DNA from: an uncultured Lentisphaerota bacterium
GTDB taxonomy: Bacteria; Verrucomicrobiota; Kiritimatiellia; CAIQIC01
Assembly (NCBI GenBank): GCA_903896925.1
Contig: CAITZM010000117.1
Span: forward strand, 1 to 64,000
Direction of reading: 5' to 3'
Length of the DNA: 64,000 bases
The notes under the pieces are model-generated. The model made no database searches and was not told where the DNA came from. It saw only the letters and a program-made list of their open reading frames with translations. Positions within the stretch are counted from its first letter, which is position 1. Each line of letters starts with the position of its first letter. This document shows, piece after piece, positions 7,069 through 14,433 of this stretch. Position numbers and translations under genes: made by a program.

Positions 7069-9267
7069 ATGAAAAAACTACTCGCTGTTCTATTACTGGC
7101 CGGTGCGTTGTCCAGTGCGGTGCAGGCGGACGTGGTGCAAGACAAGATTGACTGGCCGGCGGCGCTCGGCCGGCACGATCCGACCTGGAGCGCCCTGCCG
7201 CCCAAATGGGATTCCGGCGCTTTTCTGGGCAATGGCCTGTTGGGCGCGATGATCTACGCGCCGGAGTCGGGGCCGGGCCTGCGCTGGCACATCGGGCGCA
7301 GCGATGTGACCTATCGCGGCAACCGCATCCCCATCGGCGACCTCGTGCTCAAGCCGGTCGGCAAAATCCAAGCCTCCACCATGCGCCTGGATCTGTGGAA
7401 CGCCGAGGCCAGCGGCACCCTTACGACGGATCGCGGCACGCTGGTGTGGAAGAGTTTCACGCACGCGGACAAACTGGTGCAGGTCATCGAGGTGCAGGCC
7501 ACGGGCGGCGAGCAGGCTTATGCCTTCGTTTGGAACGGCGGGTTGGCGGCCAATCCGCGCTCGGTGCACAAGAAAGAAAAAATTCCCGCGAACGAAATGA
7601 ACCCTCCGCCGGCGGCCAGCCGCGACGGTGCGCTCAACGTGTCGGTGCAGGCGCTGAAGGACGAGGGCGAGCACGCCGTGGTGTGGGGCAGCGCGGCGGG
7701 CGGCGCAGGGCAGTCCGTGCTGGTGCTGGGTGTCGGCTCCGCGAAGGCCGCAGGCGCGGCGTGCGCGGAGGCGATCGCGGCGGTCCGGTCGGCGCTGGCG
7801 GAGGGCTCGGCCAAGCTGCGTGCGTCGCATCGCGCCTGGTGGCACGCCTACTGGCCGGAGAGCTTCGTCTCCATTCCGGACACGCGGCTGGAAGGGTTCT
7901 ACTGGATGCAGATGTACAAGCTCGCCAGCGCGACGCGCGCGGACCGGCCGGCGATCGACCTGATGGGGCCGTGGTTCCGCAGCACGCCGTGGCCGAAGAT
8001 CTGGTGGAACCTCAACATCCAGCTGACCTACTGGCCGGTGCTCGGCGCCAACCGGCTCGAGTTGGGCGAGTCGCTCTGCCGGATGCTGGACAACGGAGCG
8101 ACGAACCTGGCCAAGAACGCCAAGGAATTCAGCGCCGATTCCGCCACCATTGGCCGCACGAGCAGCTACGACTGCGCCGGCGCGGGCGGCGGCGAGCTGT
8201 GCAACCTGCCGTGGACGGTGCACAACTATTACCTCCAGTATCGCTACAGCATGGACGAAACGATGCTGCGCGACCGGATCTTCCCGCTGCTCAAGCGCAG
8301 CATCAATTATTATCTGCATCTGCTGAAGGAGGGACCGGACGGCAAGTTGCACATCCCGCGCGGGCTCAGCCCGGAATATCCCTCGCAGCCCAATCCGAAT
8401 CCCGACTGCAACATCGACCTCGCGCTGCTGCGCTGGGGCTGCCAGACGCTGCTGCAGGTGTGCGACCGGCTGCATATCGCCGATCCGCAAGTTCCGCAGT
8501 GGCGGCAGACGCTGGAAAAACTGACGCCCTATCCCACGGACCAGAACGGCCTGATGATCGCCGCCAAAGTGCCGTTCGCGGAGTCGCACCGGCACTACTC
8601 GCACCTGCTGATGATCTTCCCGCTCTACATCATGAACCCCGAGCAGCCGGAGAACCAGGCGCTCATCAACAAGTCGGTGGACCACTGGATGGGCATGCCC
8701 AAGGCGCTCCAGGGCTATTCCTACACCGGCGCCTCCTCGATCTGCGCCGCCGTCGGCCGCCGCGACGACGCCGTGATGTATCTGAACCGGCTGCTCGACA
8801 AGCGGATCACCGCGAATACGATGTACTTGGAGGCGGGGCCCGTGATCGAGACGCCGCTCTCCGCCGCGCAGTCGCTGCACGACATCCTGCTGACCAGCTG
8901 GGGCGCGAACATCCGCGTTTTCCCCGGCGTGCCCGATGCGTGGAAGGATGTGGCGTTCCACAACCTGCGTGCTGAGGGGGCGTTCCTCGTCAGCGCCGTG
9001 CGCCAGGGCGGCCGGACGCAATGGGTGCGCGTGCAGAGCCTGGCCGGCGAGCCGTGCCGTATCAAGCCTGCGCTCACCGGTGAAGTGCGCGCCACCATGC
9101 CGCTCAAAAAACTCGCTGACGGCAGCTATGAGCTGGCGCTCAAGAAGGGCGAAGCCGCCTTGCTCTACACCGGCGCCCAGCCGCCGGCCGCCACCGTGCA
9201 GGCGCTCCCGGCCGATCCGGCCATGTGCAATTTCTACGGGTTGAAGGCTGTCGCGGCGAAGAAGTAG
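7069..9267 (+). CDS. Secreted GH95-like (clan GH-L) glycosidase, probable alpha-L-fucosidase or related
   Basis: 732 residues with a signal peptide (MKKLLAVLLLAGALSSAVQAD) and AAGGAATAACTC before the ATG. The N-terminal beta-sandwich contains GNGLLGAMIYA, typical of GH95. The alpha/alpha-barrel includes WNLNIQLTYWPV, a SPEYP block (Glu436, candidate general acid), and SHRHYSHLL near residues 507-515. The C-terminal beta domain starts after the SWGANIRVFPGVP segment. GH95 enzymes cleave alpha-1,2-L-fucosides or L-galactosides with inversion. This protein is shorter than many GH95 members (about 780-900 residues), and the exact specificity is uncertain. It sits next to a GH29 gene, so a fucose-containing glycan is plausible. 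Confidence 0.75.
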   Translation: MKKLLAVLLLAGALSSAVQADVVQDKIDWPAALGRHDPTWSALPPKWDSGAFLGNGLLGAMIYAPESGPGLRWHIGRSDVTYRGNRIPIGDLVLKPVGKIQASTMRLDLWNAEASGTLTTDRGTLVWKSFTHADKLVQVIEVQATGGEQAYAFVWNGGLAANPRSVHKKEKIPANEMNPPPAASRDGALNVSVQALKDEGEHAVVWGSAAGGAGQSVLVLGVGSAKAAGAACAEAIAAVRSALAEGSAKLRASHRAWWHAYWPESFVSIPDTRLEGFYWMQMYKLASATRADRPAIDLMGPWFRSTPWPKIWWNLNIQLTYWPVLGANRLELGESLCRMLDNGATNLAKNAKEFSADSATIGRTSSYDCAGAGGGELCNLPWTVHNYYLQYRYSMDETMLRDRIFPLLKRSINYYLHLLKEGPDGKLHIPRGLSPEYPSQPNPNPDCNIDLALLRWGCQTLLQVCDRLHIADPQVPQWRQTLEKLTPYPTDQNGLMIAAKVPFAESHRHYSHLLMIFPLYIMNPEQPENQALINKSVDHWMGMPKALQGYSYTGASSICAAVGRRDDAVMYLNRLLDKRITANTMYLEAGPVIETPLSAAQSLHDILLTSWGANIRVFPGVPDAWKDVAFHNLRAEGAFLVSAVRQGGRTQWVRVQSLAGEPCRIKPALTGEVRATMPLKKLADGSYELALKKGEAALLYTGAQPPAATVQALPADPAMCNFYGLKAVAAKK

Positions 9268-9879
9268 CGGGGCTGCAGTTGCCGGCATCACCGATGCCGG
9301 CTACAGCAAGCCTCCCACGGCTGCCGGGATCACCGATCCCGGCCACAACAAACTGCCCGCTGTAGCCGGGGTCGTTGACCCCGGCGGACCCTTGCCAAGC
9401 TTGCGAATACCGACAAAAGCCTCAGCAGACGCCGCGTGAGGGCACGCAGTCGATAAAATCACATCAAAACAGACCACTTTTCGTTGTAGGCCGGGTCACC
9501 GACCCGGCGACAACCAGCCACACGCTGCCGCCGGGATCGCCGATCCCGGCCACAACAAACTGCCCGCTGTAGCCGGGGTCGTCGACCCCGGCGGACCTTT
9601 GCCAAGCATTGGATATGGCGCAAAGAATGAGGTGCATCTTGTCTGCGAGAAAGCTGCGCGGGTACTGCATACGGGTAAGCGACCACGGCACGGCGGTTGC
9701 ACTATGCGGGGCGGTGAGGCCATCGCCCCTCCCAGCTAGCCAGACACCTCCGATTTTATCTCTCGCTGCACCATGCAGGGGTTCCCCGCCTTGCATCCCG
9801 AAAACGGCTCGCGGGGACGCTCGCCCTCCCGCTCAGGCTGGCTTGCTGCGGGAGGGCGAGGCTCCTGACGAGCCGGTGT
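9268..9879. repeat. Dense array of GTAG-headed REP palindromes with a duplicated 78-bp unit
   Basis: No gene is visible. At least six palindromes of the pattern GCCGGG-n-CCCGGC occur (about 9281, 9323, 9366, 9489, 9530 and 9573), several preceded by TGTAG. The segment 9323-9400 is repeated nearly identically at 9530-9607. At the right end are a reverse GGGAGGGCGAGC-type repeat (9806-9830) and a direct one (9850-9874), just beyond the AraC gene stop. GTAG-headed hairpins are the classical substrate of RAYT transposases. Confidence 0.75.
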
Positions 9880-10758
9880 TCACCGCTGCCGGCACGCCTG
9901 GGTCGGGGTCATGCCCAGGTACTTGCGGAAGACGTTACTGAAATACTGGCTGGAGGAGAAGCCGGTGGCGAAGGCGACATCCGTGATGGTGCGCGCCGGG
10001 TCCGCCAGCAACTCGCGGGCCTTGGTCACGCGCAGGCGCTGCAGGTAATCGTTGGGCGTCAGGCCGGTGTTTTCCTTGAAGAGCTGGAAGAGCCGCGCGC
10101 GGCTGCAGCCGGTGGCTCGGGCGAGCTCCGTCATGGGCAGCGGTTCGTGGAAGTGTGCCTGCAGGTGGGCCAGCGCGGCGTCCACGGCCACCTTCCCGTG
10201 CACGGGGTGTGCGCCCGTGAGTTGCCGCGCGGCCTCGAAAATGATGTTGCAGGTGAGCAGGCGCAGGGCGGTCGCCACCGCCGCCTCGTGGTGCGCCTGC
10301 CAGTCCCGGATCAGGTGGTTTATGGCCACGACCTGGCGGTGCAGTTCGGCGCTCATCGGGTGCGCTTCGAGCGCGTGGGTCGCGAACTGGGCGGTCAGCC
10401 AGCCCAGGTCGCGCGCGGTGAAGGGCGTGTTGCGCCGGGCCGCGGCCGTGCGCGGGTCGAAGATCACGCCGCACAGGCTGGCGGGCGTCCGCACGTCGTG
10501 CAGGCCACGATGCAGGCAGCGCGGCGGGATCGCCACGAACCGGTCGCCCGTGACCTCGACCGTGCGGCCGTCGCGGCACTCGTAGGAGGTGGCGCCATCG
10601 AGCACGAAGATCAGCTCGAACCGGCGGTGCCGGTGCCAGGTGATGCGCGCGGAATTCAGGCTGTGGTAGGCGCTGATATGCTCCACCAAGGGCAGGGCGC
10701 AGTCGCGTCCGCGCACCCGGTGTTCCCCGGGGCCGGGGGGCTGGATCAGGTGCCTCAT
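9880..10758 (-). CDS. AraC-family transcriptional regulator with cupin sensor domain
   Basis: 292 residues from ATG 10758. An N-terminal cupin-like sensor (HRHRRFELIFVLDG, then GDRFVAIPPRCLHRG) is followed by the two-helix-turn-helix AraC domain in about the last 100 residues (ITDVAFATGFSSSQYFSNVFRKYLGMTP is the second motif). It is divergent from a DapA-family aldolase and shares a short control region with it. That region holds a 29-bp palindrome (10767-10795) 9 bp from this start. By analogy with sugar-responsive AraC proteins it probably senses a monosaccharide and controls the aldolase and perhaps the sialidase cluster. The ligand is unknown. An upstream in-frame start at 10809 would overlap the palindrome and looks wrong. 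Confidence 0.85.
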   Translation of the reverse strand: MRHLIQPPGPGEHRVRGRDCALPLVEHISAYHSLNSARITWHRHRRFELIFVLDGATSYECRDGRTVEVTGDRFVAIPPRCLHRGLHDVRTPASLCGVIFDPRTAAARRNTPFTARDLGWLTAQFATHALEAHPMSAELHRQVVAINHLIRDWQAHHEAAVATALRLLTCNIIFEAARQLTGAHPVHGKVAVDAALAHLQAHFHEPLPMTELARATGCSRARLFQLFKENTGLTPNDYLQRLRVTKARELLADPARTITDVAFATGFSSSQYFSNVFRKYLGMTPTQACRQR

Positions 10759-10766
10759 CGGGCATG

Positions 10767-10795
10767 TGCAATATCGTCCACGTGACGATTTTGCA
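10767..10795. promoter_or_regulatory. Palindromic operator candidate between araC-type regulator and aldolase
   Basis: Two 12-bp arms (TGCAATATCGTC and GACGATTTTGCA) match at 11 of 12 positions as an inverted repeat around a 5-bp CACGT centre. It lies between divergent starts at 10758 and 10830. It is the best candidate binding site for the adjacent regulator, though AraC proteins usually bind direct repeats, so another repressor could use it. Confidence 0.55.
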
Positions 10796-10829
10796 AGACG
10801 GAATTGCACGCTTCGGGCACCATGGCCGC

Positions 10830-11741
10830 ATGACGAACAACTATCAGGGCATCATTCCGCCGCTGGTGACGCCGCTCACGGGCCGCGACGCGCTCGATGT
10901 CGCCGGGCTCGAGCGGCTGGTCGAACACGTGATCGCCGGCGGCGTCAGCGGGATCTTCATCCTTGGCACGACGGGCGAGGGGCCGAGCCTGGGCTACCGG
11001 CTGCGGCGCGAGCTGATCGAGCGCACCTGCCAGCTGGTGCGGCGGCGGGTGCGCGTGCTGGTGGGGATCACGGACACGGCCTTCGTCGAGTCGGTGCAGG
11101 TCGCGCGCTGGTCGGCCGACGCCGGCGCCGATGCCGTCGTGTTGGCGCCACCCTACTATCTGCCGGAGGCGCAGCCGGAGTTGCAGGAGTACCTCGAGTG
11201 CCTCGTGCCGGAACTGCCGCTGCCCCTGTTCCTCTACAACATGCCGTCGCTGACCAAGGTGCAGTACGAACTGGAGACGCTGCGCCGCGCGATGGACAAC
11301 CCGCGCATCATCGGGCTCAAGGACAGCTCGGGGAACATGACCTATTTCCACCGCGTCATCGGCCTGCTGCCGCACCGCCCCGACTGGTCGCTGCTCATCG
11401 GACCGGAGGAGATGCTGGCCGACGCGGTTTTTGCCGGCGGCCACGGCGGCGTAAGCGGCGGCGCGAACCTGTTCCCGCGGCTCTACGTGGACCTGTTCCA
11501 GGCGGCGTGCGCGGGCGACATCGCCCGCACCCGCGTCCTGCACGCGCAGGTCATGCGCGTCGGCGACCTCTATCGCATCGGCCGGTATTCGTCCGCGATC
11601 ATCAAGGGCCTCAAGTGCGCTCTGTCGTTGCAAGGCATCTGCGACGACTGCATGGCCGAGCCGTTCCAGCGGTTTCGCGAGCCGGAGCGGGCGCGGATCC
11701 AGCAGCTCCTCAAGGAAATGAACTTCGGGCCAACACCATAA
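10830..11741 (+). CDS. DapA-family aldolase/lyase (class I, NanA/KDG-aldolase-like)
   Basis: 303 residues; ATG 10830 aligns the N-terminus with the family (YQGIIPPLVTPL). The GTTGEGPSL phosphate/carboxylate-binding loop, Tyr136 (LFLYNMP) and the Schiff-base Lys164 (IIGLKDSSG) are present, so the enzyme should be active. The family includes dihydrodipicolinate synthase, N-acetylneuraminate lyase, and 2-keto-3-deoxy sugar-acid aldolases. Context (divergent sugar-type regulator, downstream sialidase-fold proteins, fucosidases) favours a catabolic aldolase over lysine biosynthesis. Whether the substrate is sialic acid or a 2-keto-3-deoxy acid from fucose or rhamnose cannot be decided from sequence alone. 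Confidence 0.8.
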   Translation: MTNNYQGIIPPLVTPLTGRDALDVAGLERLVEHVIAGGVSGIFILGTTGEGPSLGYRLRRELIERTCQLVRRRVRVLVGITDTAFVESVQVARWSADAGADAVVLAPPYYLPEAQPELQEYLECLVPELPLPLFLYNMPSLTKVQYELETLRRAMDNPRIIGLKDSSGNMTYFHRVIGLLPHRPDWSLLIGPEEMLADAVFAGGHGGVSGGANLFPRLYVDLFQAACAGDIARTRVLHAQVMRVGDLYRIGRYSSAIIKGLKCALSLQGICDDCMAEPFQRFREPERARIQQLLKEMNFGPTP

Positions 11742-11900
11742 CGCCGGCCTCCTGCGTTCTTAAACAGCCAATAACCCGGCCAACATGAAAGCAACATGAA
11801 GAACGACACCTTGACAGGCTTGATATTTCCGCCGAAAGACGCCGGGTCGTTGACTCGACGACCTCGTCCCTGGGAGCAGCTGGTAGGAAGGATGCACCCT

Positions 11901-14075
11901 ATGATGAAAGCAACGCTCCTGCTGGCCGTGGCCGTCCTCGCAGGTGCGGGCCGTGTCCACGGTGCGGACCAGGTAAATTCGCTCGGCATACACCTGATGC
12001 GGATCGAACCGGGCAGCTTCCTGATGGGCCAGGACGGTCCGGCGGCGGACTATCAGATGAACAAGCATCCGGCGAAGTTCAGCGACGCGGACTGGGATGA
12101 AAAGCCGGCGCATCGCGTGAACATCAGCACGGCTTTTTTCATGGGCGCGACCGAGGTGACGCTTGCGCAATACCGGCAGTTCAAGCCGGGTTATCGCGGC
12201 GACACGGGTGCGGCGGACGACGCCGTGACCGGCGTGAGCTGGAATGACGCCGTGAAATTCTGCGCGTGGCTTTCGGCGAAGGAGGGGAAGCCCTATCGCC
12301 TGCCGACGGAAGCGGAATGGGAATATGCCTGCCGCGCGGGCACGACGACGCTGTTCAACCTTGGCGATGCACTGCCGGCGGGTTTCCAGAAATGGTTTAG
12401 CGATGTCGGCTATCGCGAGCGCTACTTCCCCGACGGCAAACTGCCGCCGGAGTATCGTGCGGGTTCGGGCAAGTTTGTGCCGCGCGTGGCACAGACGCCG
12501 GCGAACGCGTGGGGCCTGTTCGATATGCATGGCAACGTCGACGAGTGGTGCGCCGACTGGTACGGCCCGTATGAGGCGGGCGAGCAGACCGATCCGCTGG
12601 GTCGCAGCGACGGCGACTTCCGCGTCATCCGCGGCGGCAGTCACTCGGCGTTCACGCGCCTCCTGCGTTCGGCCAATCGCAGCGCGTGGTTGCCGCAGAC
12701 GAGCGACGAGAAGACCGGCTTCCGCGTCGTGCTTGGCGAACTGCCGAAAGGCAAGTTGCTGCCGCCCGCTGCGCCGCCGCTCAACGCGCAGCAGGTGGAG
12801 CAGAGCATGGCGAAGATCGAGGTGCTGTCGGCCGGCAAACCTTTCTTTGCGGGACCCAGACCCTTCGTAAAGATTCCGACCAACTCCGCCGGGCCGCTGT
12901 TCTCGTGGCACAATCACAGCCCCGCCATCACCGAATGTCCGAACGGCGATCTGCTGACAGTCTGGTACTCGTGCGCGGACGAGGGTGGTAGCGAACTGTG
13001 CAACGCCGCCAGCCGCCTGCGCCGCGGCGCGACGGAGTGGGAGCCGGCGTCGCCATTCTGGGACGGCGCCGACGTGAACGATCACGCGCCGAAAATCTGG
13101 TGGGATGGCGCGCGCTCGCTGTGGCATTTCGCGCGCGGCCGCCAGGAGAACATCCTGCGCACTTCGACCGACAACGGCGCGACGTGGTCAAAGGCGAGCG
13201 TGATCCAGCCGTGCGGCGAATTCGGCAACCAGCTCATCCGCACGCGCGAAGGGTTCCTCGTCATCACGCACGATTCCCGCCAGGTCAGTCTCGTCATCAG
13301 CCGCGACGGTGGCCGGACGTGGAGCTTCAACGATGTCGGGCATCGCGAGAGCGACTTCAGGGATGGAGGCCAGGGCTTCCGTTATCCCGGCATTCACGCG
13401 CCCATCGTACAGTTGGCCGATGGCCGCCTCATGGTGATCAGCCGGAACGACAAGCCGGAGGACCAGGCGAAGTTCGGCGGCAAGTCGCCCTTCAGTTTCA
13501 CCAGCGATTTCGGCAAGACGTGGACTTATGTGGCGTCAGAATTTCCGGCGATCAGCAGCGTGCAGCGCCAGGTGCTGATGCGCTTGAAGGAAGGCCCTGC
13601 CCTGAGCCGGCCTGCCCCGAGCCTGGTCGAGAGGCCTGCCCCGAGCTTGGTCGAGGGGCCTGTCCCGAGCCCTGTCGAGGGATCGAATGGGCCTGCCCTG
13701 AGCCTGTCGAATGGGCCTCTGCTGCTGTGCTCCTTCACCGATCAAGGGCGGGACTGGAAGCAGCGTAAAGGGCTGACGTTCAGGGCGGCGGATGGCAGCG
13801 AATTCACCGGCTATGGACTGTTCGCGGCGCTGTCGTTTGACGAAGGCAAGACCTGGCCCGTCCGGCGTCTCCTCACGCCGGGCGGGCCTGCGCGCCCGTA
13901 TCCGACGATCGACCGCGGTATCGGTGAGCTCAGCGACACGCTTGCCGAACATGTCGGCTACCTGGCCGCGACCCAAACCCGCGACGGCAACATCCAGCTC
14001 ATCTCCAGCAAGAACCACTACGTGTTCAATCTGGCGTGGCTCAAGGCATTGCCGGATGTGGCGAAGAGTAAATGA
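11901..14075 (+). CDS. Secreted SUMF1-like/sialidase fusion protein, copy 1 (with in-frame repeat insertion)
   Basis: 724 residues from ATG 11901, which has GGAAGG nine bases upstream and begins a signal peptide. Residues about 20-300 are an SUMF1/FGE-like sulfatase-modifying fold (EPGSFLMGQ, YRLPTEAEWEYACRAGT, GLFDMHGNVDEW, RVIRGGSH). The active-site cysteines of true formylglycine-generating enzymes are absent after RGGS, so oxidase activity is unlikely. Residues about 330-720 form a sialidase-type beta-propeller with Asp boxes (STDNGATW, SRDGGRTW, SFDEGKTW). It is a close paralogue of the next gene but carries an extra 40-residue Pro/Ser/Val/Glu-rich segment (13599-13718) made of tandem DNA repeats. 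The substrate is not known; the propeller may be a glycosidase or a binding module. Confidence 0.8.
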   Translation: MMKATLLLAVAVLAGAGRVHGADQVNSLGIHLMRIEPGSFLMGQDGPAADYQMNKHPAKFSDADWDEKPAHRVNISTAFFMGATEVTLAQYRQFKPGYRGDTGAADDAVTGVSWNDAVKFCAWLSAKEGKPYRLPTEAEWEYACRAGTTTLFNLGDALPAGFQKWFSDVGYRERYFPDGKLPPEYRAGSGKFVPRVAQTPANAWGLFDMHGNVDEWCADWYGPYEAGEQTDPLGRSDGDFRVIRGGSHSAFTRLLRSANRSAWLPQTSDEKTGFRVVLGELPKGKLLPPAAPPLNAQQVEQSMAKIEVLSAGKPFFAGPRPFVKIPTNSAGPLFSWHNHSPAITECPNGDLLTVWYSCADEGGSELCNAASRLRRGATEWEPASPFWDGADVNDHAPKIWWDGARSLWHFARGRQENILRTSTDNGATWSKASVIQPCGEFGNQLIRTREGFLVITHDSRQVSLVISRDGGRTWSFNDVGHRESDFRDGGQGFRYPGIHAPIVQLADGRLMVISRNDKPEDQAKFGGKSPFSFTSDFGKTWTYVASEFPAISSVQRQVLMRLKEGPALSRPAPSLVERPAPSLVEGPVPSPVEGSNGPALSLSNGPLLLCSFTDQGRDWKQRKGLTFRAADGSEFTGYGLFAALSFDEGKTWPVRRLLTPGGPARPYPTIDRGIGELSDTLAEHVGYLAATQTRDGNIQLISSKNHYVFNLAWLKALPDVAKSK
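13599..13718 (+). repeat. 120-bp in-frame insertion of CCTGAGCCTGTCGA-type repeats in a coding gene
   Basis: Comparison with the downstream paralogue shows exactly 40 extra codons between EGP and LLL. The DNA is made of variants of CCTGCCCTGAGCCTGTCGA, a repeat class found dispersed in many environmental bacterial genomes. It encodes low-complexity units such as PAPSLVE and PVPSPVEG. The reading frame is kept and the Asp-box pattern resumes on the other side. Confidence 0.85.
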
Positions 14076-14433
14076 ACGGTGTTCCTCCAGAGATCGAGTT
14101 CAGGAAGTTTCCCATACTTGGAAAATGGGAACCCCGAAGCGAACCGCTGGCGTTCTGGTGGGCGGGAGCTCTCGCTCCCGCGTCTGTGTGTGGCGGGCTT
14201 GTTGAGGGTTGCGCGGGAGCAGGAGCTCCCGCCCACGGGACGCAACATAAGTGTTCTGCACTCGCGGCAAGCTGTGGAGCTTCGGGCGCGCCGCCCCCTG
14301 CAGCCAGCGCTCCCATACTCCACCACTCCATTACTCCTTGTGGCTTGAGCGCTCGCGTGTCTCTTCCTTCCGGTTTGAGCCACTCCTCATGCTTGGCACA
14401 ATATCCCTTCATGGGAAACACCGGGGCTATTGA
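14076..14433. other. Intergenic gap with 14-bp inverted repeat
   Basis: No gene is visible in 358 bp. Perfect 14-bp arms (GTGGGCGGGAGCTC at 14158-14171 and its complement at 14223-14236) can fold into a hairpin, with a smaller GGGAGCTCTCGCTCCC palindrome inside the left arm. No T-run follows, so this is a REP-like repeat more than a terminator. Confidence 0.6.
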
